Below are positions 39,773 to 48,821 of a DNA stretch of 64,000 nt, piece by piece; the first letter of the stretch is position 1, and the number at the start of each line of letters is the position of its first letter. The notes under the pieces are model-generated. The model searched no databases. It was not told the DNA's origin and saw only the letters and a program-made list of their open reading frames with translations. The DNA lies in assembly GCA_963717195.1 (NCBI GenBank), contig CAVQVR010000021.1, positions 1-64,000 of the forward strand. The letters are read 5' to 3'. A program made the translations under genes and the position numbers. The DNA comes from JACDAE01 sp963717195 (GTDB taxonomy: Bacteria; Chloroflexota; Ktedonobacteria; Ktedonobacterales; Ktedonobacteraceae).

Positions 39773-39801
39773 ATTATGCCACAGGTCCCCGGAGATGTCA
39801 A
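39773..39801 (-). promoter_or_regulatory. rRNA operon promoter
   Basis: On the minus strand TTGACA (39796-39801) is 17 bp from CATAAT (39773-39778). Upstream (39802-39855) is very AT-rich, like an UP element. This gives a leader of roughly 375 bases before 16S. The stretch 39392-39772 holds leader and processing sequences and no gene. Confidence 0.65.
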
Positions 39802-39857
39802 TAGTTTTTGGGCGACTTTTTATAATTTTACAAAAATTCATTTTTGGAACTTCATGG

Positions 39858-39931
39858 TCGCGATAAATCTAACCCCTACCCTGGTATTGCGGGATTCTCC
39901 GGGCGGCGGGCGCGATAAATCTGGCCCCTAC
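39858..39931. repeat. Two direct family B repeat units, one supplying the mnmE stop codon
   Basis: CGCGATAAATCTAACCCCTAC (from 39859) and CGCGATAAATCTGGCCCCTA (from 39911) are near copies spaced 52 bp apart. The same unit forms the inner arms of the nested element near 2254-2278 and 2434-2458. On the minus strand the second unit begins GTAGGGGC, and its TAG (39928-39930) is the stop codon of mnmE. Confidence 0.75.
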
Positions 39932-41358
39932 TTTCCAATACAAAATTCACTGAAAATTTTATCGAGCAGATCTTCACTTGCAGTCTCGCCCGTTACCTCG
40001 CCGAGTGCGTTATAGGCAACTCGTAAGTCTATCGACACAAAATCCAATGGCAGTGCCTGTTCGAGTGACACTAATGATGCTTGCAGATGTTCAGCCGTAC
40101 GACGCAGCGCTTCCTGGTGCCGTGCGCTGGTTACCAGGACGCTTTCACTATGCACGACATTACCAGCGAGCACCAGTTCGGCGATGGCATTCTCCAATTC
40201 AGACAGTCCTTCACCTGTTAGCGTCGAAGTTCTAATGATCGCAGCATCAGGCCAGATACGCCCCAGTTCAGTATCCGCCAGAGATTGAGGGCGATCTGCC
40301 TTGTTCACCACAATAATTACAGGTCTTCGAGGGCGATAAGACGCCTCAGCAGAAATACTGGAAGCGCCAAAGCCCAGTGCCTGCAATTCTGCAGAAACAC
40401 GTCGATCCTGTTCGACTAATGCTTCGGAACCATCGAAGACAACCAGGACCACATCTGCGCTTTCCGCTGCTGCCCTGCTACGTTGCACTCCAACCTGTTC
40501 CACAGGGTCATCCGTGGGAGTGATGCCAGCAGTATCGATCAAATGCAAGGGAATACCATGCAGATTGACCATTTCCTCAACGGTGTCGCGTGTGGTACCG
40601 GCTATCGGTGTTACGATTGCACGCTCGGTCCGTAAAAGCGCATTGAGCAAACTGGACTTGCCGACATTTGGCCGTCCGATAATCGCGGTACGCACTCCCT
40701 GGCGATACAATCTTCCCTGGTCAGCACCCGCAAGCAAGGCATCTACCTGGCGCTGTGCAAGAGCGATTAGTGGGCGTAGTTCTTCAGCTTGTGGTGTCGG
40801 TACATCCTCTTCGGGAAAATCAATGCTCGCTTCGATACGTGCAATAACGTTGAGTACAGAGTTACGCGCCTCCTGTACCTGCTCCGAGAGCCGTCCACGC
40901 AGTTGCTGCATTGCCAGACGTTGTCCAGCCTCAGTCTCTGCTCCAATCAGGTCCATCACCGCCTCTGCCTGAGCTAAATCAAGGCGGCCATTGAGAAAGG
41001 CACGTAGTGTGAACTCGCCAGGATGCGCCATACGCGCTCCCCGAGCCAGAACAGTACGCAAAATACGATGTAGAATCAGTGGCCCTCCATGGCCTTGAAT
41101 CTCCACTACATCTTCACACGTATAGGTGTGTGGCGCACGCATGAACGCTACCAGCACCTCGTCGAGTAGTTCACCGGTTGGGAGATCGATAAGGTGCCCA
41201 TACGTCAGAGTATGCGAGGGTGGGAGATTGGTACGCCCGGCTGGTCGGCGTAAGAGTGGCAGCACCAGACTAAACGCATCAGTTCCACTCACCCGGATTA
41301 CTCCGATACCTCCTGCTCCTGGAGGCGTCGCGATGGCGGCTATTGTATCATTTTGCAT
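39928..41358 (-). CDS. mnmE: tRNA uridine-5-carboxymethylaminomethyl(34) GTPase MnmE
   Basis: With MnmG this GTPase modifies U34 of tRNAs reading split codon boxes. The 476 residues show all expected parts: the N-terminal folate-binding domain (DTIAAIATPPGAGGIGVIRVSG, GEFTLRAFLNGRLDLAQAEAVMDLI), an embedded Ras-like G domain with G1 GRPNVGKSS at 228-236, G2 threonines in TTRDT, G3 DTAG and G4 NKAD, and the C-terminal FCIGK with the catalytic Cys. Length is normal. No mnmG is adjacent. Its stop codon coincides with the end of a family B repeat unit. It lies just upstream of the rRNA promoter on the same strand. Confidence 0.97.
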   Translation of the reverse strand: MQNDTIAAIATPPGAGGIGVIRVSGTDAFSLVLPLLRRPAGRTNLPPSHTLTYGHLIDLPTGELLDEVLVAFMRAPHTYTCEDVVEIQGHGGPLILHRILRTVLARGARMAHPGEFTLRAFLNGRLDLAQAEAVMDLIGAETEAGQRLAMQQLRGRLSEQVQEARNSVLNVIARIEASIDFPEEDVPTPQAEELRPLIALAQRQVDALLAGADQGRLYRQGVRTAIIGRPNVGKSSLLNALLRTERAIVTPIAGTTRDTVEEMVNLHGIPLHLIDTAGITPTDDPVEQVGVQRSRAAAESADVVLVVFDGSEALVEQDRRVSAELQALGFGASSISAEASYRPRRPVIIVVNKADRPQSLADTELGRIWPDAAIIRTSTLTGEGLSELENAIAELVLAGNVVHSESVLVTSARHQEALRRTAEHLQASLVSLEQALPLDFVSIDLRVAYNALGEVTGETASEDLLDKIFSEFCIGK

Positions 41359-41409
41359 AGCGCGATTATAGCGTATTGATGGTATGCCTACAAGTAGTGG
41401 GGTAGATCA

Positions 41410-42270
41410 TCAGATGATTCTCTCTGGATGCGTATAGACATTCATCGAACGACCACGTAGAAAGCCAACAAGCGTAATGCCACTACTGGCGGCTAACTCA
41501 ACGGCAAGACTGGAGGGTGCCGAAATGGCTGCGACATAGGGGATGCGGGCTCGTAACGCCTTCTGGAGAATCTCAAACGAAGTACGTCCGCTTACCAGAA
41601 GAATGTGCTTATCATAAGGACAGGCGTCATGAAGCAAGCCATAACCGATCAACTTATCAACGGCATTATGGCGTCCCACATCTTCGCGCAGAAGGAGCAG
41701 GTCACCTTCCTGAGAAAACAATCCAGCAGCATGCAGGCCACCTGTATGACTAAAGACGGCCTGTTCAGCATGAAGACGCTCGGACAATCCATACAACGTT
41801 CTGGCCGAAATACGCAAAGCATCTGGCTCTAGAGGTGGCGTTGAGCAGATCAGATCGGCAATACTATTCTTGCCACAGAGTCCGCAACTTGCAGAGACGG
41901 CAAAATGACGCTCGAAAGCTCCAGCCTGAACCTGTGAGTTTCCCTGTTGAAGCTCTTCGCGAAGCACGACATTGATGACATTTGCCAGAGGCAAACCATC
42001 GGCATCGAGCACGTCCTCAACCTTCACAACATCTTGAGCGCTCTGGATAATACCTTCTGTAAAAAGAAAACCCAGCGCCAGTTCGGCATCATTCCCAGGC
42101 GTGCGCATAATCACAGCAAGGCTCCGGCCTGCAATACGGATCTCAAACGGCTCTTCCACCGTCAGGAGATCCTCTCGCTGCCTCCGTTCCTGATCACACC
42201 AGGAATTGACTCCAACCTGCATTATGCGTTGTGGATCTTGTACCGAACGCCAGGAACCCTGCAATGTCAT
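41410..42270 (-). CDS. fdhD: Formate dehydrogenase accessory sulfurtransferase FdhD
   Basis: FdhD passes sulfur from a cysteine desulfurase to the molybdenum cofactor of formate dehydrogenase. The 286 residues contain TVEEPFEIRIAGRSLAVIMRTPGNDAELALGFLFTEGII, the sulfur-carrying pair in VSASCGLCGKNS (C-x2-C), FSHTGGLHAAGLF, EDVGRHNAVDKLIG and LLVSGRTSFEILQKAL. All are characteristic. The start codon overlaps the stop of the small upstream gene by ATGA, so the two are translated together. No formate dehydrogenase gene is visible in the window. Confidence 0.95.
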   Translation of the reverse strand: MTLQGSWRSVQDPQRIMQVGVNSWCDQERRQREDLLTVEEPFEIRIAGRSLAVIMRTPGNDAELALGFLFTEGIIQSAQDVVKVEDVLDADGLPLANVINVVLREELQQGNSQVQAGAFERHFAVSASCGLCGKNSIADLICSTPPLEPDALRISARTLYGLSERLHAEQAVFSHTGGLHAAGLFSQEGDLLLLREDVGRHNAVDKLIGYGLLHDACPYDKHILLVSGRTSFEILQKALRARIPYVAAISAPSSLAVELAASSGITLVGFLRGRSMNVYTHPERII

Positions 42271-42545
42271 CGCGGCCTTTCCCTACGCATAGAATTCGTT
42301 GTTGTCACTACAGATTGCGCTGCAGTAATGGGAGCACGGGTGGATATCTGGGGACGCTGACGCTTAAAATAATATTTGCACACGCCAGGACGTACAGGGT
42401 CAGGCGGCTCAATCGCTACCAGACCCCAACCCTCTTGCTCTAACCAGCTCCATGCATCATATTCATCGTCGAAATCGCGTACCACATCCCCCGCAACCGT
42501 AAAAATCATTGTACCTAACAGGTATCGATGTTCCCAGTGTACCAT
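42267..42545 (-). CDS. Small hypothetical protein coupled to fdhD
   Basis: The 92-residue frame starts with ATG after GAGGGA and ends overlapping the fdhD start by 4 bases, strong evidence of real translation. The first 66 residues look folded: IFTVAGDVVRDFDDEYDAWSWLEQEGWGLVAIEPPDPVRPGVCKYYFKR. The last ~25 residues are basic and Ser/Thr-rich and may be disordered. I do not recognise the family. The tight coupling suggests a role beside FdhD, but a general small beta-alpha domain protein with no metabolic link is equally possible. Confidence 0.65.
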   Translation of the reverse strand: MVHWEHRYLLGTMIFTVAGDVVRDFDDEYDAWSWLEQEGWGLVAIEPPDPVRPGVCKYYFKRQRPQISTRAPITAAQSVVTTTNSMRRERPR

Positions 42546-42754
42546 ATTTCCCTCGCACAGGACGAATGTCCCTTTATAGTATCTTTGCCGGAATCAACGC
42601 GCTTCCCAAGGATTATGGGATAGAGAATACCTCTTTTTACGCATGTTTTCAGAAGATTGAGCGAATGGGCTACTGCTCTGTTGACGCCCTTATTCCTTAG
42701 TGCTAGGATGTGCACGTACCAGACAACCCGTTTTATCTCAGCGAGGATTGAACT

Positions 42755-43330
42755 ATGCATTCCTTTATACAATCAAGCAATGAACTACTACGAAAGCGCG
42801 GATACCGTTTAACTCCACAGCGCTACATGATTCTCAGTGTGATTCAGGAAGCGAACGAGCACCTGAGCATTGAGCAGATCACAGAACGGGTGCAGGCACG
42901 CAATCCTTACGTCAGCCTCTCAACGGTCTATCGCACGCTGGAACTACTTAAGAAATTAGACCTCATCCACGAAAATCACCTGGGAGAACAGGTACATTAT
43001 GAAGCGGTGGATGGTCCCACCCACCATCACCTTGTATGCCGTAGATGCCACACAACTATTCATCTTGACGAGGCACTCCTGGGCAATCTTCACGAACAAT
43101 TGGCGACAAAATACCATTTTTATGGTCTATCATTGAACCTGGATGCAGCTGGTTATTGCGCATCTTGCTGGCAAACGCTACAAAAAGAGGGGCAACTAGC
43201 AGAAATTCAAGAGTCAGCGCAACCTTCAGAGTGCCTTTCGCAGCCGCCAGAAGCTCATTATCAACACGGGGAGAGCCAGCAGATAGACCAGCAGAAGATA
43301 GTTGAGCACATCAATGTGGAAGAAGAATAG
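42755..43330 (+). CDS. Fur-family metal-dependent transcription regulator with C-terminal extension
   Basis: The product has 191 residues. The winged helix spans about 8-85 (LRKRGYRLTPQRYMIL, HLSIEQITERVQ, VSLSTVYRTLELL). The dimer/metal part has YEAVDGPTHHHLVCRRCHTTIHLDE, with HHH and the first CxxC, and YCASC, the second CxxC that holds structural zinc. This is the Fur/Zur/PerR layout; the exact metal or peroxide response cannot be told. Normal members end around residue 150. Here about 40 further polar, Gln/Glu-rich residues follow and overlap the facing phosphatidyltransferase gene by 105 bp. GAGGA about 7 bases before the ATG supports the start. Confidence 0.9.
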   Translation: MHSFIQSSNELLRKRGYRLTPQRYMILSVIQEANEHLSIEQITERVQARNPYVSLSTVYRTLELLKKLDLIHENHLGEQVHYEAVDGPTHHHLVCRRCHTTIHLDEALLGNLHEQLATKYHFYGLSLNLDAAGYCASCWQTLQKEGQLAEIQESAQPSECLSQPPEAHYQHGESQQIDQQKIVEHINVEEE

Positions 43331-43837
43331 CAACGCAATTGCAGCATAGAAAAGCATGCGGCTGGGACGCACAATCCAGCGTGAGGAGACATGCAGCATA
43401 CTATGAAAAACTAACAGCGTTACCAGCGCTGTATAGACATACACAAACAATATTGCCAGTACAGGATTAATGGAACTACGCCAGACCATACCCGCTACGC
43501 TAAAAGCCAGGGACATCTGATCACAAAACGCATCAGTAAACGATCCACGCGCCGTTGCAGCCCCTTTCAAACGAGCCTCAACTCCATCCAATCCATCACA
43601 GATAATCGAGGCAACCAGTAGCCAGAAGGCCAGAGTAAAATGTGTGGATGCAAGCAGACAAAAAGCAATACTCAGTGCAACAGAGACATATGAGAGGAGA
43701 TCCGCGCTAATCCCGAGGCGTACGAGTAAGCGAGCAACAGGTGATAGCGCCGCCTGACGTATCTTTTGCCAGGGGACGAGAAAGCGTGCTTCGTCTTCGC
43801 TATAAATGCTCCCAAATTTTTGTTTGAGCTTTTGCAT
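43226..43837 (-). CDS. CDP-alcohol phosphatidyltransferase
   Basis: This 203-residue membrane enzyme transfers a phosphatidyl group from a CDP-alcohol to an acceptor alcohol. The family signature is exact: D-G-x2-A-R-x8-G-x3-D-x3-D in CDGLDGVEARLKGAATARG followed by SFTDAFCD. About six hydrophobic segments are visible (for example FTLAFWLLVASIIC, ILFVYVYTALVTLLVF, LNYLLLVYLLALPVLIM). The class contains PgsA, PssA and inositol-type synthases; the acceptor is not predictable. Its 3' end overlaps that of the Fur-family gene on the other strand by 105 bp. Confidence 0.9.
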   Translation of the reverse strand: MQKLKQKFGSIYSEDEARFLVPWQKIRQAALSPVARLLVRLGISADLLSYVSVALSIAFCLLASTHFTLAFWLLVASIICDGLDGVEARLKGAATARGSFTDAFCDQMSLAFSVAGMVWRSSINPVLAILFVYVYTALVTLLVFHSMLHVSSRWIVRPSRMLFYAAIALLFFFHIDVLNYLLLVYLLALPVLIMSFWRLRKAL

Positions 43838-43928
43838 AGCTACCCTCTACCATTATTATGCCATACTCATCAAATATAATGGTAGAGGAAAAAATTTCAT
43901 TCAATCAGAGCAGCAAAGGACACAAATC

Positions 43929-43957
43929 GGGGAGATCCGCATAATTTGAATCTCCCC
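43929..43957 (-). terminator. Hairpin after PBP gene, weak terminator
   Basis: GGGGAGAT and ATCTCCCC (43929-43936, 43950-43957) form an 8-bp GC-rich stem 17 bases beyond the PBP stop. The tract following on the minus strand is only moderately T-rich, so termination may be partial. Confidence 0.45.
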
Positions 43958-43973
43958 TTATTAACATCATCCC

Positions 43974-45623
43974 CTACTGGAGATTTGCAGGCACATTAGC
44001 CACCACGTTTGGACATCCCACCTGTAACATCCCCGATTGACAACAATAATTTACATTAGCGGCAGGTGGTTGCTGGACCTTTACCAATCCCTGGCTGAAT
44101 ATATCGTTATACATATTCTTCACCATGGGAGCGTTGGCATTTCCACCTTCGCCACCATTCTCCTTCATTGCCACAATAGTAAGGGCAGGCATCGTAGTGG
44201 GATTCTGGACCGAATAGGGAGCCGATGTAATCAGCCAGGCATGAGCTGGCTGGTTACCACCCAACTGAGCAGTTCCTGTTTTCGCCACGATACCCCAGGG
44301 AGAAGCCTGTAACGCTACGCCTGCAATTGAACCAGAACCGCATTGAGAGACGCTATACATCGATTGTAAGACCTGCTGCGCCGTTGTACTCGCAACTTGC
44401 TGATTCCCTAATGGCTGCGCCTGATTTTGTAGAATCGGTGTTTTATTGGGATCAACGATCTTCGATACCAGGCGGGGCTCCATCAGTTGTCCATTGTTCG
44501 CTGGAATATCATCAATAAGTGACATCTGGAACGGCGTAACAAGAACCTGCCCCTGTCCAAACGCATCATCTACTAGCAGATTCGTATTGAGTGGAGTATC
44601 CGCATTATTCACCTGGCTCGTTGTCACAGGCAGATCAAACGGAATATTTTGAGTGACATAAAAACGTTTGATATATTGCAACCAGGTATCTACACCGATA
44701 TCTGCACCAGTCTGAGCAAAAATGACATTATCGGAATGAGTATAACCATACTGGGTCGTAACAGGGACATGAATGGTATATCCTTGTACGTTGCTACCAA
44801 CATGATTTGCTCCGACAATGTGGTTGCCGAGAAACAAAGGTCCAAAAGTCTGATCTTGATTAAACTGGTGATCCAGTGGCACCTTTCCCGAATCGATGCC
44901 GGCCATTAACGTGGCGGTTTTAAAGATGGATCCTGGTACGTAGGCATTTTGAGTAGGCCGTTCTTTCAGAGGATTATTAGGATCAGTATTAAGCTGATTG
45001 AAGTATGTTAGATCCCCAGCGGAGAGCGTCTGCACGAGCTTATTAGGATCAAAAGAGGGGCGGCTGACCATCGCCAGAATATCCCCTGTATGTGGATCGG
45101 TCACAATCACCGATCCTCCCTTCGGCTGAAACGTCAGATTATTATCTATCGGTACTGGCGTATCATAATCTTTATTGACGATGCGTTGAATACGCACATC
45201 GATGGTCAGGTAGATATTATCTCCCACAGGCGGGCGGTGTAATATCTTATTTACCGTATTATTCAGGGCAGTCGATCCGACCTGACCAGTGAGGTAATCA
45301 TTAAATTGTGCCTCAATGCCCGTCGCTGGATAGGCTGGTACATAATAGCCGATGAGTCCTGCGAGCGATGGTTCGGTATAATGACGGATATACCCACAAT
45401 TAGCATTGGCGTCGGGTGTCGAGTATGCTAGCAATACCCCATTGCGATCATAGATGTTTCCCCGCTGTGGAGCACTATCAGGCAAACAAGAGCGTGCGTT
45501 ATGAGGATTTGACGTGACCTGCTGTGCCACTACCACTTGCCAGTAGACCAACCCGGCACTCAAAGCCATAAACAGCACAACGAAGAGCAATGTCAATTTA
45601 CGTATACTTGTGCCCAGATTCAT
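43974..45623 (-). CDS. Class B penicillin-binding protein (peptidoglycan DD-transpeptidase, PbpA-like)
   Basis: This 549-residue enzyme crosslinks peptidoglycan on the outer face of the membrane. A single membrane anchor lies at about 10-30 (LTLLFVVLFMALSAGLVYWQVVV). The N-terminal dimer/pedestal part has RGNIYDRNGVLLA, and the transpeptidase domain has S-x-x-K in PGSIFKTATL (about residue 230), S-D-N in THSDNVIFAQ, and K-T-G in VAKTGTAQLGG (about 447). Shorter than FtsI and without PASTA repeats, it matches the mycobacterial PbpA type. The last 40 residues include CCQ and GCP cysteines, unusual for the family. No rodA/ftsW gene is adjacent. Confidence 0.92.
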   Translation of the reverse strand: MNLGTSIRKLTLLFVVLFMALSAGLVYWQVVVAQQVTSNPHNARSCLPDSAPQRGNIYDRNGVLLAYSTPDANANCGYIRHYTEPSLAGLIGYYVPAYPATGIEAQFNDYLTGQVGSTALNNTVNKILHRPPVGDNIYLTIDVRIQRIVNKDYDTPVPIDNNLTFQPKGGSVIVTDPHTGDILAMVSRPSFDPNKLVQTLSAGDLTYFNQLNTDPNNPLKERPTQNAYVPGSIFKTATLMAGIDSGKVPLDHQFNQDQTFGPLFLGNHIVGANHVGSNVQGYTIHVPVTTQYGYTHSDNVIFAQTGADIGVDTWLQYIKRFYVTQNIPFDLPVTTSQVNNADTPLNTNLLVDDAFGQGQVLVTPFQMSLIDDIPANNGQLMEPRLVSKIVDPNKTPILQNQAQPLGNQQVASTTAQQVLQSMYSVSQCGSGSIAGVALQASPWGIVAKTGTAQLGGNQPAHAWLITSAPYSVQNPTTMPALTIVAMKENGGEGGNANAPMVKNMYNDIFSQGLVKVQQPPAANVNYCCQSGMLQVGCPNVVANVPANLQ

Positions 45624-45915
45624 ATCTTCCTCTGCTTATAATTACAAACATGTCTGGATGCATTGGGGGTCCAGCATCAAATAAGAAGCTGGAACATTTT
45701 CCCCTCCAGAAGCGTCAGGTTTTATAGGTCAAACTAGAAACATAGCGATACAAAGACGATCATCCGAGCAAAAGAAGCATCTCTGCTCTATTGCGCTTTG
45801 ACACACATCTTACTAACAAGTGTACCATTGATAGTGATCAGTGGCAAGTGAAATGGTTCACAGATACCCTGTTCTCCTATTACTCATTACTAACGTGTCA
45901 ACTCATAACAACGTA

Positions 45916-47067
45916 TCAACTACGATAATTTTTCAGCATCTCATCTATACTATCCCCACCAAACTTTTCGATGACGGCCTCTGTGAGCATCGTTGCCATC
46001 ATGGCTTCACCTACAACGCCTGCAGCGGGAACGACGCAAACATCGCTGCGCTCATAACGACTCTGATCGATATTTTCACCAGTCGCCAGATCTACTGAAG
46101 GAAGAGGATGAGCAAGCGTCGGAATAGGCTTGACCCCCACACGCACAACAACCGGTTCGCCATTAGTAATACCGCCCTCTATTCCACCCGCATTATTTGA
46201 AAGGTGAGACCATTGTCCGTTTTCGTCATGGCGCAGGACATCATGCACATGTGAACCAGTAGTACGCGAGGCAGCAAATCCCGCTCCGATCTCCATCGCC
46301 TTTACCGAAGGAATACTCATCATCGCCATGCCAAGGCGCGTACTCAAACGGCGATCCCAATGGCTATAGCTCCCCAGGCCAATTGGTACACCAAAGGCCA
46401 CTACCTCAAAGACACCGCCGCAGGTGTCGCCATCGCGCTTAGCTTCTAGAATACGTGCAATCATCTTCTCCGTCAGTGCAGCATCAGCGCAACGCATTGG
46501 AGAAGCCTCAACGGCTTCCCACATTTCCTGTGAATAAGCATCACTCGTCATTGCACGCTCGGTTTCATAACCAATATCAACGATGGAGAGGACATGACTA
46601 TAAATAGTAATGCCAAACTGTAATAAAAACTGTCGACATAAACTTCCTACTGCAACACGCGATGCAGTCTCACGCGAACTAGAACGTTCTATCACGTTGC
46701 GCACATCACTATGACCATATTTCAGCGCACCGGTAAAATCGGCATGGCCGGGACGTATACGCGTCACCGTATCAATCTCCGCTTCGACAGGTGCAGCATT
46801 CATACGCTCTTCCCAGTTGACCCAATCGAGATTCTCAATCTGCATGGTTATAGGAGAACCAAGCGCTTTGCCATGGCGAATACCTGACAGAAAACGCACA
46901 GCATCCTTCTCGATCTTCATACGTCCGCCACGCCCATAACCCCCTTGCCTCCTGCGTAGATCAGCATCGATGAGCGTTTTCTCTACTGTCAATCCAGCTG
47001 GCAAACCTTCTACAATCATCGTCAAAGCAGGACCATGTGATTCACCAGCCGTCAGAAAACGAAACAT
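45916..47067 (-). CDS. aroC: Chorismate synthase
   Basis: The last enzyme of the shikimate pathway converts EPSP to chorismate using reduced FMN. The 383 residues begin MFRFLTAGESHGPALTMIVEGLPAGL (GESHG signature) and contain RRQGGYGRGGRMKIEKD, VRNVIERSSSRETASRVAVG (phosphate-binding, conserved Arg/Ser), NAGGIEGGITNGEPVVV, and AAGVVGEAMMATMLTEAVIEKFGGDS near the end. Length is normal for bacterial AroC. No other aromatic-amino-acid gene is adjacent, so it is probably transcribed alone. The gap 45624-45915 contains nothing recognisable. Confidence 0.96.
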   Translation of the reverse strand: MFRFLTAGESHGPALTMIVEGLPAGLTVEKTLIDADLRRRQGGYGRGGRMKIEKDAVRFLSGIRHGKALGSPITMQIENLDWVNWEERMNAAPVEAEIDTVTRIRPGHADFTGALKYGHSDVRNVIERSSSRETASRVAVGSLCRQFLLQFGITIYSHVLSIVDIGYETERAMTSDAYSQEMWEAVEASPMRCADAALTEKMIARILEAKRDGDTCGGVFEVVAFGVPIGLGSYSHWDRRLSTRLGMAMMSIPSVKAMEIGAGFAASRTTGSHVHDVLRHDENGQWSHLSNNAGGIEGGITNGEPVVVRVGVKPIPTLAHPLPSVDLATGENIDQSRYERSDVCVVPAAGVVGEAMMATMLTEAVIEKFGGDSIDEMLKNYRS

Positions 47068-47274
47068 AAATCTACTCCCAACTGAATTTCTCTATTGTTT
47101 CAATACACTCTACTTGCTTTCGTGCGACTTCTTACCCTGAGGATGCATTATAGCATGCGCTTATTTCGTTCGCCACTCTGCTACAAGAGGTCATTCCTCT
47201 CGGTGCACAAGATCTTTATTTAGGGATCAGCAAAACTGTATAAATATTATTCTCATATTTACTGTACTAACGTA

Positions 47275-47308
47275 TTGACACGAAACATAGTTGTATTTTA
47301 CAATACAA
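47275..47308 (+). promoter_or_regulatory. Promoter with palindromic operator before XRE-TPR gene
   Basis: TTGACA (47275-47280) and TACAAT (47299-47304) are 18 bp apart. TTGTATT and AATACAA (47291-47297 and 47302-47308) form a perfect inverted repeat across the -10, which fits self-repression by the XRE protein encoded 68 bases downstream. The remainder of 47068-47375 shows no gene. Confidence 0.6.
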
Positions 47309-47375
47309 ATAACCATGCATTTTGTGTATTTGTTGATTAGCAATTTCGATAACCGTTACATAGAGGAGGTTAACA

Positions 47376-48725
47376 ATGTCCCCTGAACAAATAACAGGCA
47401 AAATTGGGAAATCGGTAGGGGAAAAACTTCGAGCAGCACGCGTCGCACAGCATTACACTCAGAGTCAGCTTGCCGCTCCCGATTTTTCAGTAAGTTACAT
47501 CTCTGCCATAGAACGTGGACAGATTCACCCTTCACTCCGCGCACTAGAAATTCTAGCAGCACGCCTTGGTCTCTCTTCAACTCAATTATTACCAACACGT
47601 TCGCAACAAGATGCTCACATGAACACTACACTAGATATCGCTGAACGTGATGATGATGAAGTAGAATTGGCTCTCTTAGAAGCACAATTGCTCATTCACC
47701 AGGGCGAGGCAGAGCAAGCAGCAAATCAGATAAGCAAAATCTCAACGAAACGCCTGAAGAGGCAGCAACTCCTTCTCCACCGTTATTTGCTGGGATGGGC
47801 CTATTTTGCAACCGAACGCTTCCAGGAATCAGAATATACTCTTTCCGAGGCATTGCAGATCGCGAAAGAATTGAATACGAGCTACCTGACGCTGCGCATC
47901 CTGAACATTTCGGCGCTTGCTCATGCAGCCATGCGCAACTACACGCAAGCCCTCCTTTCACACGAACATTGCATTAACCTCCTGGCAACGACCCAGCCGC
48001 ATGATCCATTTTTCGCCGCCCAGATCTACATGTATATGGGCCAACATTACACTCAGTTGGAATATGTTGATCGAGCGATAGAAATGTTTCATAAAGCCCT
48101 TGCTATAACCGAAGAATTCGCGACGCTAGAGGACGCCCAGGCTATCTACCGGGATATATGTGCTTACTATGCTAACGCTAAAGAAGATGATCTCGCTATA
48201 CTCCATACATACAAAAGTTTATATCTTTCCATACAAAAGACCAATAAACATCTGCGAGGAGAGCTTTATCATTATCTCGGCCATGCTATCATGAAAGGTG
48301 ATCAGGAACAGGCTCGTCTCTATATTGACCAGGCATTGCAACAGAATAGCGTTCTGCGCGATCCGCTTGCGCTGGCCAGTGTCTCTACACGCAATGCGGA
48401 ATGGTATGCTAACCGTGAGCAGTTCGATGAAGCTGTGAAATACGCACGCCAGGCACAGGAACTTTCCCAACCAGCTGGTGGTACTATTATTGCTGCGGAA
48501 GCCCTCGTCGTTCTGGGGCGCATCGAATATGCTCTTTCACAATATGAGCAGGGCGATCAACATTTTACGGCTGGCCTGGAGATGTTTGAACGCCTGGAAA
48601 GCCACCAGGAATTAGCGAACGAATTTGTTCTCTATGCGCAATTGTTGGAGGAACGTGGCAAGGAACACGAGGCATTTACTCACCTCAGACGTGCATTTCA
48701 GAGCCGTCAACGTATAGGAAGATAG
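47376..48725 (+). CDS. XRE-family regulator with TPR-like repeats (paralogue 1)
   Basis: The product has 449 residues. An XRE helix-turn-helix spans about 14-70 (KLRAARVAQHYTQSQLAAPDFSVSYISAIERGQIHPSLRALEILAARLGL). A linker of about 25 residues is followed by TPR-like helical repeats to the end (for example AIEMFHKALAITEEFATLEDAQAIY, ARLYIDQALQQN, GLEMFERLESHQELANEFVLYAQLLEERGKEHEA). HTH-TPR proteins in Gram-positive and related bacteria commonly bind peptide signals (Rgg/PlcR type), but no partner peptide gene is evident. AGAGGAGG precedes the ATG. A paralogue lies on the other side of the sigma/anti-sigma pair. Confidence 0.88.
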   Translation: MSPEQITGKIGKSVGEKLRAARVAQHYTQSQLAAPDFSVSYISAIERGQIHPSLRALEILAARLGLSSTQLLPTRSQQDAHMNTTLDIAERDDDEVELALLEAQLLIHQGEAEQAANQISKISTKRLKRQQLLLHRYLLGWAYFATERFQESEYTLSEALQIAKELNTSYLTLRILNISALAHAAMRNYTQALLSHEHCINLLATTQPHDPFFAAQIYMYMGQHYTQLEYVDRAIEMFHKALAITEEFATLEDAQAIYRDICAYYANAKEDDLAILHTYKSLYLSIQKTNKHLRGELYHYLGHAIMKGDQEQARLYIDQALQQNSVLRDPLALASVSTRNAEWYANREQFDEAVKYARQAQELSQPAGGTIIAAEALVVLGRIEYALSQYEQGDQHFTAGLEMFERLESHQELANEFVLYAQLLEERGKEHEAFTHLRRAFQSRQRIGR

Positions 48726-48821
48726 ACATATACATATGCCACACCCTATAGATTGGTCCAGGAGGACACCACACCGACTCACGCGCCTTGATACAAGTAG
48801 TGCTATCGACTTCCAACAAGA

